Below the pieces are notes generated by a model. It worked only from the letters and a program-made list of their open reading frames with translations, was not told the DNA's origin and searched no databases. A stretch of 64,000 nucleotides of DNA from the NCBI RefSeq assembly GCF_000241955.1, contig NC_016818.1:372001-436000 (forward strand), in the 5' to 3' direction. The translations under genes and the position numbers were made by a program. This document shows positions 1 through 8,189 of this stretch, in pieces. Origin of the DNA: Rahnella aquatilis CIP 78.65 = ATCC 33071 (lineage in GTDB: Bacteria; Pseudomonadota; Gammaproteobacteria; Enterobacterales; Enterobacteriaceae). How positions within the stretch are numbered: the stretch's first letter is position 1; each line of letters starts with the position of its first letter.

Positions 1-1
1 G

Positions 2-508
2 AAAAATGATAAATATTTTGGTGAACTCTTTACTAATGGCTCCAGCCCTTATATGAGCCAGGGTAACACGGATGAGAGCATAATCTTACGTAGTGATACA
101 GTCAAACCGAAAGCAGGTGATGAGTTGACTATTACCATGGAAGATGAAGATCATGTATTTAGCACTGTCAAAACACTGGTTGTCACTGACGAGATGTTGG
201 TTCAGGAACAAAGCATCACTACTGATCCTAATTTTTTATCGATGAATGTTGATAGTGATAAATTATTAGTAAGTATTTCTAAAGACTTCACCGATCATTA
301 CATTTTGCAGAGTAATGGTAATTATATTGGTGAATTGTACACGAATAAAACTAGCCCATATCTCTACCGTCAAGATACTGCCGACACTATTGTGCTTAAG
401 CATAATCTGACTACGACGGAAAAAGCGCCAGGCACGAAGTTTACTGTTCTTCGTGAGAACAAGGTTGCCGGGCAGTTTGTGATAGTGGGTGAGACAGTCA
501 CCCCATAA
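2..508 (+). CDS. Unrecognised repeat-containing protein, 5' end outside the window
   Basis: The reading frame is open from the left edge and ends at a TAA at 506-508, so only the C-terminal 168 residues are visible. The internal ATG at 53 is not a convincing start because the frame runs through it without an upstream ribosome site. Two related blocks can be seen: one with YFGELFTNGSSPYM near the left edge and one with YIGELYTNKTSPYL about 100 residues later, each followed by a beta-rich, charged stretch. No cysteines, catalytic motifs or membrane segments are visible. Tandem beta-repeat proteins of this kind are often secreted or surface-exposed, but that is inference. The gene sits next to bfd, where E. 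coli has the secreted chitinase gene chiA. I do not recognise the family. Confidence 0.6.
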   Translation, partial: KNDKYFGELFTNGSSPYMSQGNTDESIILRSDTVKPKAGDELTITMEDEDHVFSTVKTLVVTDEMLVQEQSITTDPNFLSMNVDSDKLLVSISKDFTDHYILQSNGNYIGELYTNKTSPYLYRQDTADTIVLKHNLTTTEKAPGTKFTVLRENKVAGQFVIVGETVTP

Positions 509-533
509 CTTGACTGCCTGATTTTCTATATGA

Positions 534-568
534 AAAAACCTGACTTGAAAAGGTCAGGTTTTTTTATT
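534..568 (+). terminator. Rho-independent terminator after the repeat protein
   Basis: A 9-bp stem (AAACCTGAC at 536-544 pairing with GTCAGGTTT at 553-561) is followed by a run of T. It lies 26 bases after the stop codon of the upstream gene and separates it from bfd. Confidence 0.85.
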
Positions 569-621
569 TTCTAATCAAGTAATTACAATAATTATCTGTA
601 ACTCACCAGCAGGTCGTATTG

Positions 622-643
622 CAATAATAACCATTCTCATTTA
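622..643 (+). promoter_or_regulatory. Putative Fur box upstream of bfd
   Basis: The segment AATAATAACCATTCTCATTT resembles three degenerate NATWAT hexamers of the Fur consensus. It lies about 40 bases before the bfd start. Fur control of bfd is known in E. coli. The match is imperfect, so this is a moderate call. Confidence 0.4.
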
Positions 644-678
644 CAGTTAGGTCAGGTTTTGTTCGATGCGTGGTTTCT

Positions 679-873
679 ATGTACGTGTGTTTATGCAACA
701 GTGTAAGTGATAAAACGATACGACAGGCGGTTCGTCGTTATCAACCTCAGACATTTCAGCAGCTCAGAAATTTTGTTCCGGTGGGCACGCAGTGCGGTAA
801 ATGTGTTCGTGTTGCGCGCCAGATAATGGAAGACGAATTACAGCAGATACCGCAATTCGACAACATCGCCTGA
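679..873 (+). CDS. bfd: Bacterioferritin-associated ferredoxin Bfd
   Basis: This small [2Fe-2S] ferredoxin docks on bacterioferritin and passes electrons to its haem so that stored ferric iron is released as ferrous iron. The 64-residue protein begins MYVCLCN and carries the four cluster cysteines at positions 4, 6, 39 and 42, in the Bfd order C-x-C near the N terminus and C-x2-C later. An in-frame GTG lies nine bases upstream, but the ATG at 679 gives the usual family length and N terminus. bfr follows after 85 bases on the same strand. A Fur-like site upstream suggests induction in iron starvation. Confidence 0.95.
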   Translation: MYVCLCNSVSDKTIRQAVRRYQPQTFQQLRNFVPVGTQCGKCVRVARQIMEDELQQIPQFDNIA

Positions 874-958
874 AAATACATCGCTAAAAAGTAGGTGTTT
901 TCTTTGACTTACTCTGAACCGGATCTACGCTTTAGATACCGGAACGGAGGAGTTACCT

Positions 959-1438
959 ATGAAAGGCGATAAAAAAGTCATTGCACACCTCAATAAACTT
1001 CTTGGAAATGAACTGGTTGCCATCAATCAGTATTTTTTGCATGCCCGTATGTTTAAAAACTGGGGACTGATGCGTCTCAACGGTATCGAATATCACGAAT
1101 CCATCGATGAAATGAAACATGCCGATATCTATATTGAGCGGATCCTTTTCCTGGAAGGTCTTCCTAATCTGCAGGATCTCGGCAAGCTTAATATTGGTGA
1201 AGATGTTGAGGAAATGCTGAAATCTGACTTGCTGCTGGAGTTGGAAGGGGCAAAGGATTTACGTGAAGGCATTGCTTATGCCGACTCGGTGCATGATTAC
1301 GTCAGCCGCGATTTAATGATTACTATCCTTGCGGATGAAGAGCATCACATCGACTGGCTGGAAACTGAACTGGAACTCATCGGGCGTATTGGCATTCAGA
1401 ATTACATCCAGTCTCAGCTGAAAGAAGAATCACAGTAA
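959..1438 (+). CDS. bfr: Bacterioferritin
   Basis: This is the iron-storage subunit that assembles into a 24-mer shell with haem between subunit pairs. The 159-residue protein has the complete ferroxidase centre: Glu18, Glu51, His54, Glu94, Glu127 and His130. The haem ligand Met52 is also present. A strong GGAGG lies eight bases before the ATG. It follows bfd, its electron donor, and converges with gspO, whose stop codon is only 11 bases away. Length and residues match E. coli Bfr closely. Confidence 0.97.
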   Translation: MKGDKKVIAHLNKLLGNELVAINQYFLHARMFKNWGLMRLNGIEYHESIDEMKHADIYIERILFLEGLPNLQDLGKLNIGEDVEEMLKSDLLLELEGAKDLREGIAYADSVHDYVSRDLMITILADEEHHIDWLETELELIGRIGIQNYIQSQLKEESQ

Positions 1439-1449
1439 TTTCTGCCGTA

Positions 1450-2283
1450 TTAACTCAACATCAGCCAGATTATTTTGCTCTCCTGGCTGATGTAAATTAG
1501 CGCACCAGCCAGGGCCAGGCAGGGGCCGAAAGGTGTCTGCTCTGACATTTTATAAAGACCTACCCGTGCCAGTGTGAAAACGATCCCCGTAAGGGCGGCG
1601 AAAATACACAGATACGGTAACATCTGCCAGCCGACCCAGGCACCCAGTGCCGCGAGCAGTTTAAAATCACCGTACCCCATCCCTTCTTTTCCGCTGACAA
1701 ATTTCACTGCCTGATACAAAAACCACAACACCAGATAACCTGCTACCGCGCCATACAATGCATCCTGCAGTGTCACGTTGCCGTAAAGAGAATGGATGAG
1801 TAATCCGGCCCACAGTAATGGCAATGTCAGCCGGTCAGGGAGCAAGTAAGTTGCCAGATCAATCAGGCTTAGCGCCAGAAGAAACCAAAACAGTAATAAG
1901 GCACTGAATAAACTCAGGGGAGTAGTAAACAGAAACGACAGGCCCAGAAACATGACGGCGCATCCCGCTTCTGTAAGGGGGTATCTTTTAGAGATCGTGG
2001 TTTCGCAGTAATGGCATTTTCCCCGTAACAGCAGCCAGCTCAGCACCGGAATATTTTGCCAGTATTGCAACGGGTGTTTACAGGTGGGGCAGTGCGACGC
2101 CGGGAAGCTTAGGTTAAAGCTATTCTCAGCCTTTCGTTCATCGTTGCGGATCATCAAGGGTAAACGATAAACCGCGACGTTGAGAAAACTGCCCATCAGC
2201 AGCCCTAAAAGAGTTATACAGGTATGATAAAACCCGCCGGGCAATGATGTGATATACGCCATTTGCTGCCATCCCTCGCTCAT
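1450..2283 (-). CDS. gspO: Type II secretion prepilin peptidase/N-methyltransferase GspO
   Basis: This inner-membrane aspartic protease cuts the short leader of the pseudopilins GspG-K and methylates the new N terminus. The 277-residue protein has the cytoplasmic tetracysteine site (Cys65, Cys68, Cys90, Cys93) followed by several hydrophobic membrane segments. Both catalytic aspartates are present: one in SLIDLATYLLPD (Asp142) and one in the GYGDFK motif (Asp206). The tetracysteine motif suggests the full bifunctional form. It is the last gene of the gspC-O operon, 17 bases after gspM, and is longer than the roughly 225-residue E. coli K-12 GspO. Confidence 0.93.
   Translation of the reverse strand: MSEGWQQMAYITSLPGGFYHTCITLLGLLMGSFLNVAVYRLPLMIRNDERKAENSFNLSFPASHCPTCKHPLQYWQNIPVLSWLLLRGKCHYCETTISKRYPLTEAGCAVMFLGLSFLFTTPLSLFSALLLFWFLLALSLIDLATYLLPDRLTLPLLWAGLLIHSLYGNVTLQDALYGAVAGYLVLWFLYQAVKFVSGKEGMGYGDFKLLAALGAWVGWQMLPYLCIFAALTGIVFTLARVGLYKMSEQTPFGPCLALAGALIYISQESKIIWLMLS
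1458..1493. terminator. Hairpin between bfr and gspO, inside the gspO 3' end
   Basis: A perfect 11-bp inverted repeat (ACATCAGCCAG at 1458-1468, CTGGCTGATGT at 1483-1493) lies within the last codons of gspO, just past the bfr stop. It could end transcription from both sides, but neither side has a strong T tract. Confidence 0.35.
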
Positions 2284-2300
2284 GTGAAATGCTTTCCTGA

Positions 2301-2759
2301 CTAACGCAGTATGAGTTGTGAAACCTTTACGCTGCCTTTTTCCCCGGTACCTGCGACTATCGTTATTGCCACGACCTGAATACCGTATTCTTTGTTAAGA
2401 ACTTCAAGCCAGCGCAAAAGTTCGGGGTAAGAAATCTGCTCATAGCTGAGGGTTATCCCCCGGTCATCGGCGAGGAGTTGAGGCAATTGCAGGGACAAGC
2501 GGGTGGCGGAGGTATTAATGGCTTCCGTCAGCTTGTCTTTCTGAGTTCTCCACCCTGACGGGGTGCCGAGCCGTTGTGTTTGCTGAACCATCCATTCAAG
2601 CTGGTGATGTTGTGTGTTGATCCGGGCCCGTGATTGGGCGATCCGATTGTTGAGCGGGGTTAAAATACCGTACCAGAGACAAGTCACTGCCAACAGGAAC
2701 GCGGCAATCAGTATCAGCCATCTTTCCCGTTCATTTTTAAGCATCAACCACTGTTTCAT
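2301..2759 (-). CDS. gspM: Type II secretion inner-membrane protein GspM
   Basis: GspM is a bitopic inner-membrane protein of the assembly platform. It pairs with GspL and helps couple the cytoplasmic ATPase to pseudopilus growth. The 152-residue sequence has a short basic cytoplasmic start, one membrane helix at about residues 14-33 and a periplasmic ferredoxin-like domain with a coiled-coil-prone stretch after the helix. Sequence conservation in this family is weak, so the call rests on size, topology and position. Its start overlaps the gspL stop by four bases, which suggests translational coupling. Confidence 0.88.
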   Translation of the reverse strand: MKQWLMLKNERERWLILIAAFLLAVTCLWYGILTPLNNRIAQSRARINTQHHQLEWMVQQTQRLGTPSGWRTQKDKLTEAINTSATRLSLQLPQLLADDRGITLSYEQISYPELLRWLEVLNKEYGIQVVAITIVAGTGEKGSVKVSQLILR

Positions 2760-3931
2760 GATTTACTCCGCTGAGTCAGCGTGGCAGTGATACCCGTTGG
2801 TGACGTGGCTAAATTAGAAATGGCAAAGTGAAAGTCACTGTCGGTCCGTTCGACGAAATCATCAATCGCCGCCTGATCATCAGTAGTAATCTGCAAAATG
2901 AACTGTTTCGTCTCTTGCTGAAAATCTAATTTATCGATGGCAATTTGCGGGATCTCTCCCTGATAAGCGGTGAGTTTTGCCAGTGCAGGAAGAAAGGCCG
3001 TGGGTGCCTTTTTCATGTTTTGTTCAAAATAGAACTTCAGATTACGGGTGTGCTTGTCCTGCGGAAACCAGGTCTGGTGAAGTACCAGCATCTCGTTTTT
3101 CAGTAATGATTCTTGCTGTGAAACGTGCCACCAGGTGAAAAGTTTAGCGCCGATAATCACTATCACCGTGAGTATCGCCATGCTGGTTGCCACCCGTTGC
3201 ATATGACGTCCCCAGGCTGGCTCCTCTTGACGCACGGCGAACTCGCCCTGCAACAGGTTCACTGCTGACGGACAATTGTTTTTCATCATAATCAGGGGAT
3301 GAAAGGGCAGATCAGCGCGAACCCAGTCAGGTGGGATCTCTTTCTCATCACCGTAATAGTGTAATGTCTCCGGCATGGCGATTTTAAGCAGCGTATCAAG
3401 TAATACCTGTTCAATCTGACTACCTGAGTATTCAGACTGTCGAAGAAGCCACTGCTCATCAAGCTTCATTATTGTCCAGCCTTTTTCATGTCTGGGCAGC
3501 AGCAAGGCATCAATATAAACGTGCTTTATTGTCAGCCCTGCATCGCTAAATCGCTGCAGCCAGTTTCTTAAATAATCTGATTCAATACCCGCCACGAATA
3601 GCGTCTGTTCTTCACGATAAAGCTCAACCCAATGCAAAGTGTCGACATCGCTGGCAATGCTTTCTTCGGTAAGATAGCCAATCATCTGGCGCGTAATTTT
3701 GCTTGCGCGTTGAGGCAGCGCTATCTGACGAAAAATCACTTCACTGGCGGGGATGAACAGACAAATATTTTGTGCCGCAGGTTGTGTGGCGAGTTCTGAT
3801 AAATGTTCTGTATCCTGCAGGCAATGAATATCTTCATCACATTCTGCCTTATCCGTGAACCAATAAAGTGAGCGCTCTGGCGTAGTGCCAGCCCTGATAA
3901 ATAGCCTGTTGGCCGGATGAAGTTGTTCCAT
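2756..3931 (-). CDS. gspL: Type II secretion protein GspL
   Basis: GspL anchors the GspE ATPase to the inner membrane. The 391-residue protein has a large cytoplasmic actin-like domain (about residues 1-240), a single membrane helix near residues 247-268 rich in Ile and Val, and a periplasmic domain to the C terminus. This is the usual GspL architecture and length (E. coli 387). It abuts gspK directly and overlaps gspM by four bases. Confidence 0.93.
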   Translation of the reverse strand: MEQLHPANRLFIRAGTTPERSLYWFTDKAECDEDIHCLQDTEHLSELATQPAAQNICLFIPASEVIFRQIALPQRASKITRQMIGYLTEESIASDVDTLHWVELYREEQTLFVAGIESDYLRNWLQRFSDAGLTIKHVYIDALLLPRHEKGWTIMKLDEQWLLRQSEYSGSQIEQVLLDTLLKIAMPETLHYYGDEKEIPPDWVRADLPFHPLIMMKNNCPSAVNLLQGEFAVRQEEPAWGRHMQRVATSMAILTVIVIIGAKLFTWWHVSQQESLLKNEMLVLHQTWFPQDKHTRNLKFYFEQNMKKAPTAFLPALAKLTAYQGEIPQIAIDKLDFQQETKQFILQITTDDQAAIDDFVERTDSDFHFAISNLATSPTGITATLTQRSKS

Positions 3932-4918
3932 TTACTCTATTACCCGATAGCGTCGCTGATAAATTTTGATTTTTGAATCCTTTGGATTGAATTGCACAAA
4001 ACTGGTCATGGCATTTTGCTGTTCTTCAAACCGGCCTAGCGTATAAAGCACGAAGTACTGGCTGCGTACCGTCAGCAAAGGTTTTAATTCGCTGCTCTGG
4101 ATTTCCAGAGTAAATCGCTGTTTTTTTGCCTCTTTCAGAAAGGCGTCAACAGAAACCCAGCCTCTGCGCGGTCGCGCTGAAATTAATTTCGTTGCGTCCT
4201 CCTGATTAATACCCCCAAGAAATAAGGCGCTTAACAGAGAAGCCTGCTCTTCGGTCAGCGTATTCACATTAATTTGCTGAAACTCTTCGGGGAGGGTGCA
4301 AAGCTGATGTCGGATTTGTTTGAGTGGCAGAAGGGGGAGTTCGGGTAGCAACGCCAGTTCATTCAGTGAAAAAAGGCGTTGGTTAGCCGCGGAACGGGGA
4401 ACAATCAGCGTTTCGTAATACTCGGATTCAGCACCGGCAGTTCGGGTCTCATTATCGGCATCAAGATAATCGCTGAGGGTATCCGCGAACCGCTCAGTTT
4501 CAACGGATGTCGCCTGCGCATTGAGGAGAAGTTGTTTCAGTACCTGCGTATTGTACGGTTCACCTTCTGTCGCAGAGTCTGGTTCGTTATTACGCAGGCT
4601 GTTAAGGTTAAAACAGTTTTGCCCATCGTTAATAATATAATCGACTGAAAATCCATCCTGGCCGGTGAAGTGTCCTTCCTGAACAGCAAACTGATCAAGG
4701 TTGTTTTGGTCAGGATTTTCGGTCAGTGCTTTTTTCAGCCGTGGCAGAGCAATCTCTTCGGCGGCAAAGGTTAGCCAGCGTAATTGCTGTTGATTGAGCA
4801 ACCAGCTTTGGCGCTGCTGGCTGACCTGAAATTGCAGCGTCATTTTTGCCGCTAATGCGGCCATGATGGCAAGGATCATTAAAACGATCAGTAGCGCCAC
4901 ACCTTGTTGCTTATTCAT
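3932..4918 (-). CDS. gspK: Type II secretion minor pseudopilin GspK
   Basis: GspK is thought to cap the pseudopilus tip together with GspI and GspJ. The 328-residue protein starts with a short leader MNKQQG followed by a hydrophobic helix VALLIVLMILA. As in other GspK proteins, the glutamate at position +5 of the mature chain, found in all other pseudopilins, is missing. The large C-terminal domain fits the usual GspK size (E. coli 327). The start overlaps gspJ by eight bases. Confidence 0.94.
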   Translation of the reverse strand: MNKQQGVALLIVLMILAIMAALAAKMTLQFQVSQQRQSWLLNQQQLRWLTFAAEEIALPRLKKALTENPDQNNLDQFAVQEGHFTGQDGFSVDYIINDGQNCFNLNSLRNNEPDSATEGEPYNTQVLKQLLLNAQATSVETERFADTLSDYLDADNETRTAGAESEYYETLIVPRSAANQRLFSLNELALLPELPLLPLKQIRHQLCTLPEEFQQINVNTLTEEQASLLSALFLGGINQEDATKLISARPRRGWVSVDAFLKEAKKQRFTLEIQSSELKPLLTVRSQYFVLYTLGRFEEQQNAMTSFVQFNPKDSKIKIYQRRYRVIE

Positions 4919-5594
4919 TGATGGCGCTCTCCCCGTTTAAGGGGATCGGAGCCGCAGCTTCAGAACCGGTTTGCTCAGACGGGTTATCAACAGACTCAGC
5001 CTTTGTCTCCTCAATTGTTTGTGGCAGGAGGAATAACCTGCGTATTTCACCCATGTCTTCCAGCGTGACAACGAGTTCGATGACTTTTGGGAAAGTGTCC
5101 GGTTTGCTCCAGCTGTTGGTCCAGTCGCTGGAATAGAATCGCCAATGCAGAGACTTCACACCTGTCAGCAGCGTAAAGGGAATTAGCGGTGATAGATCTG
5201 TCAGTGGCGGGGAAGGAAGAGCTTGTGCGCTGCGCGTCAGCGTATGATCGGTAAATGTCCAGGTAGCCCGGGTAAGATCACTGGCAGACAAGGGGGCTGA
5301 TGCAGAATCACTGCTAATGGTTGTAAAACTCAATGATGTCTCTGAAGCGGATAAAAAAGCCTCTTCCTCATCCGTTTGTCGTGGCAATATCTGGGTCAGG
5401 TCCCGTTCCAGCAAAGAAAATGCAGTCTGAATCTCGGTCAGTCTTGCTGTGTGTTCTTGTGCCATTTCACTGTTTTTAAGTGATGCGGAAAGGATCTGAT
5501 AGGCCAGCAGGCTTAGAAGCGCAAATATCGCCATCGCAATCATGACTTCTATCAGCGTGAAACCTTGTTGTTTGGCTGCCTGCTGGCTGTTCAT
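4911..5594 (-). CDS. gspJ: Type II secretion minor pseudopilin GspJ
   Basis: This is a minor pseudopilin of the tip complex. The 227-residue protein has the leader MNSQQAAKQQG and the cleavage context G|FTLIEVMIAM, with Glu5 present. It is about 30 residues longer than E. coli GspJ (195). The excess is an acidic, low-complexity C-terminal tail rich in Ser, Glu and Ala that probably lies outside the folded core. The start overlaps gspI by four bases and the end overlaps gspK by eight. Confidence 0.93.
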   Translation of the reverse strand: MNSQQAAKQQGFTLIEVMIAMAIFALLSLLAYQILSASLKNSEMAQEHTARLTEIQTAFSLLERDLTQILPRQTDEEEAFLSASETSLSFTTISSDSASAPLSASDLTRATWTFTDHTLTRSAQALPSPPLTDLSPLIPFTLLTGVKSLHWRFYSSDWTNSWSKPDTFPKVIELVVTLEDMGEIRRLFLLPQTIEETKAESVDNPSEQTGSEAAAPIPLNGESAINE

Positions 5595-5980
5595 GGTTTC
5601 TCTGCCATTATCTGAGTCCAGCTGCTAACTGAAAGGATCGGCAAACGTGCATCTTCAGCCTGAAGGACGCGTACCTGGTTCTGGCGGATTTTGTTCTCTC
5701 TATCAAGGGCATATTGCTGCTCAACGAACCATTGCTGCCCGGCCAGTGTCACGTGTTCTTTTTCTTTTTTCCCCAATTTGATTTGTGCTTCTATTAACGT
5801 ATTTTCAGCCACCCAGCTTGCAAAGAGAGAGGTTCGAAAATGATCCACTGCGCTCATTTGCGAACTCATACTATTCAGTAACGCCAGAGCTGCCGTGGCG
5901 AAGATGCCGAGGGCAATGATGACTTCAATCAGCGTCATACCTTGCTGATTTTTAGCGCTACGCGTTGAAGATATGCGCAT
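5591..5980 (-). CDS. gspI: Type II secretion minor pseudopilin GspI
   Basis: GspI nucleates the pseudopilus tip by binding GspJ and GspK. The 129-residue protein has the leader MRISSTRSAKNQQG and the processing site G|MTLIEVII, with Glu5 present. The residue after the cleavage glycine is Met rather than Phe, which is common among GspI proteins. Length matches E. coli GspI (125). Its ATG shares one base with the gspH stop. Confidence 0.94.
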   Translation of the reverse strand: MRISSTRSAKNQQGMTLIEVIIALGIFATAALALLNSMSSQMSAVDHFRTSLFASWVAENTLIEAQIKLGKKEKEHVTLAGQQWFVEQQYALDRENKIRQNQVRVLQAEDARLPILSVSSWTQIMAEKP

Positions 5981-6501
5981 TATTTTTCAGACCTTCTGAC
6001 ATTAAATATCAGTGGCTGTCGCCCTTCAGAAATGATGCTGCAACAGGCCGGCTCAGATGCTGAAGAAGAAAAACTGAGCTCAAATACTGAAAGTGTTCCG
6101 TCAGGCATAAAAACAATCTGTGGTGGAAGGTTGATAGATTTATTAAGAGCCAACGGGCTGAGCGAAAGGATTTCGTTTTCCGAAAGTTTGCCACTGACAG
6201 GCATTCGGGAAGATTTAATTTCTTCCCACTGAGGCTCACGTGTTTGTGGAATTAATGGCAGCGTGCCACCTAAAACCACGAACCGATAAGCGCTGGCCGT
6301 TAAGGAAAGGCCGAGCGGTTTTCCTTCCAGCACTGCGCGCTCAGAAGCGTATTCCATCACTGTTTTCATTTGTTCTGCGCGTTGGATTTGTGAGTTGTCA
6401 GACGGTAAAACCATGATGACTACCCCTGCGGCAATGGCGAAAATAGCCAGTACCATCAGTATTTCCAGCAGCGTGAAGCCGGATTGTTTGGCCGCGGACA
6501 A
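5980..6501 (-). CDS. gspH: Type II secretion minor pseudopilin GspH
   Basis: GspH joins the tip complex to the GspG shaft. The 173-residue protein begins MSAAKQSG|FTLLEILMVLAIFA, a standard prepilin leader with Glu5. The remainder is a periplasmic beta domain of typical length (E. coli 169). It starts two bases after gspG ends and shares one base with gspI. Confidence 0.94.
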   Translation of the reverse strand: MSAAKQSGFTLLEILMVLAIFAIAAGVVIMVLPSDNSQIQRAEQMKTVMEYASERAVLEGKPLGLSLTASAYRFVVLGGTLPLIPQTREPQWEEIKSSRMPVSGKLSENEILSLSPLALNKSINLPPQIVFMPDGTLSVFELSFSSSASEPACCSIISEGRQPLIFNVRRSEK

Positions 6502-6503
6502 GG

Positions 6504-6959
6504 TTAGTGATCCTTCTCAACCCAGTTCTTTATGTCATCGGCGGTGTTGGGCTCACTGTCAGGCCCGGCAGAAAAGACATCGATCGTCCCATGTTCACCC
6601 GGACTGACCAACATGTATTCGTTGCCCCATGGATCGGCGGGTAAACGTTTTATATACCCGTCGTTACGGTAATTTGCTGGCAACGGATTAAGGGTGGGTA
6701 AAGTGACAAGAGCTTCCAGCGTCTGTTCGGTTGTCGGATAGCGATGGTTATCCAGCTTATACATGTCGAGAGCATTCTCGAGAGCGACAATATCGCTGAT
6801 GGCTTTTTGGGTATCAGCCCGTTCTTTGTTGCCCATAACATTAGGCACAACGAGCGCTGCCAGTACACCGAGAATGACGATAACCACCATCAGTTCGATT
6901 AATGTAAAACCTTGTTGCTTTTTAGAAGTAACGTGATGATATTTTTGAATGTTTAACAT
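6504..6959 (-). CDS. gspG: Type II secretion major pseudopilin GspG
   Basis: GspG forms the shaft of the periplasmic pseudopilus that pushes substrates through the secretin. The 151-residue protein has a rather long 17-residue leader ending QQG, then FTLIELMVVIVILG. The C-terminal part carries the calcium-site region typical of GspG (FSAGPDSEPNTADDI). It lies 12 bases after gspF. An internal start giving a shorter leader is not available, since the only methionine before the cleavage site is the first. Confidence 0.96.
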   Translation of the reverse strand: MLNIQKYHHVTSKKQQGFTLIELMVVIVILGVLAALVVPNVMGNKERADTQKAISDIVALENALDMYKLDNHRYPTTEQTLEALVTLPTLNPLPANYRNDGYIKRLPADPWGNEYMLVSPGEHGTIDVFSAGPDSEPNTADDIKNWVEKDH

Positions 6960-6971
6960 TGAATTATACCT

Positions 6972-8189
6972 TTAACTGACGAGGTTATTAAGCTGGAGAA
7001 TGGGTTGTAAAATCGACATGATGATGAACAAAACGATACTGGCCATAGTGACAATCAGCAGGGGTTCAAACAGCGCCAATACCATTGAAAGCCGATGCTG
7101 CATCAACTTGTCCTGATTGTCTGCCGCGTGCGCCATGAGTTCGCCAAGACGTCCGCTTTGTTCACCGGAAGCAATCATGTAGAGCATCATGGGCGGAAAG
7201 AGACGGGTTTGTTCCAGAACGGCAAAGAGCGAACTGCCCTGGCGAACATGTTCTGCCGCCTGAGTCAGCAAATAATGGATCCGCAGGTTCGTTATGCCTT
7301 CTGTCGAGATTTTCATCGCATCAAGTAAAGGAACGCCGCTCGATTGCAAGATACTGAGAGTGCGGGCATATCGGGCACTATTGATGGCCCTGATCAGCGG
7401 TCCTAAAACGGCAACACCAAGCAATGCCGTATGAAAACGCATGAGATTATGTTTTCGACGCAGAGCCAGCCTGAAGATACCGATGACAGCGATAAGCACG
7501 ATGGCAATCAGCCACCATGCACGTCCCAGGAAACCACTGACGCCGATTAAAATACGGGTGGTGATAGGCAGTGTATGTTTCATATGCACAAACTGTTCAA
7601 TGATTTGCGGGACGACGGCAACCAGTAAAATAACAATCACCAGAATGGCAACGAAGGTGAGCATGGCCGGATAGATCATGGCTTGCGACAACTTGCTTTT
7701 GATCTGCTGGCGAATTTCATAATAATCCGCCATTTTCTCCAGTACGGTGCCAAGTTGTCCGGTTCGTTCACCTGCCGTGACCAGTGTTCTGAACATCGGA
7801 TCAAATATGCGCGGAAAATCAGATAACGCATCGGCAAGCGTATGCCCTTCCACCACTTTGTTACGAACGGCGGTCAGCACTTGCGTGAGTCCGGCGTGCT
7901 CGGTTTGCCGGGCAATGACGGCAAGTGCTGCTTCGACGGGCAGGGCTGCATGAGTTAATGTGGCGAGCTGACGTGAGAACAGTGAAACTGCATGTGAAGG
8001 TACACGTGTTTTCAATCCTTTATTTTTGTTATTTATAGCTGTCAGCGAGTTGCCAACCTGCTTTATTTCAAGAAGGGTTAAACCCCGCTCACGCACCATC
8101 TGGCGGGCCAGCCGGAGAGAGTCGGCGTCAATCACTCCCCGCTGCGCCTTGCCTGTCGGGGAGATTGCATGAAAAGAGAAGCGGCTCAT
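6972..8189 (-). CDS. gspF: Type II secretion inner-membrane platform protein GspF
   Basis: GspF is the polytopic inner-membrane core of the assembly platform. The 405-residue protein has two repeated cytoplasmic helical domains, each followed by hydrophobic helices (around residues 170-195, 220-240 and 375-397). The N terminus [14 protein letters not shown] is typical. Length fits the family (E. coli 398). Its start overlaps the gspE stop by four bases (ATGA). Confidence 0.96.
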   Translation of the reverse strand: MSRFSFHAISPTGKAQRGVIDADSLRLARQMVRERGLTLLEIKQVGNSLTAINNKNKGLKTRVPSHAVSLFSRQLATLTHAALPVEAALAVIARQTEHAGLTQVLTAVRNKVVEGHTLADALSDFPRIFDPMFRTLVTAGERTGQLGTVLEKMADYYEIRQQIKSKLSQAMIYPAMLTFVAILVIVILLVAVVPQIIEQFVHMKHTLPITTRILIGVSGFLGRAWWLIAIVLIAVIGIFRLALRRKHNLMRFHTALLGVAVLGPLIRAINSARYARTLSILQSSGVPLLDAMKISTEGITNLRIHYLLTQAAEHVRQGSSLFAVLEQTRLFPPMMLYMIASGEQSGRLGELMAHAADNQDKLMQHRLSMVLALFEPLLIVTMASIVLFIIMSILQPILQLNNLVS

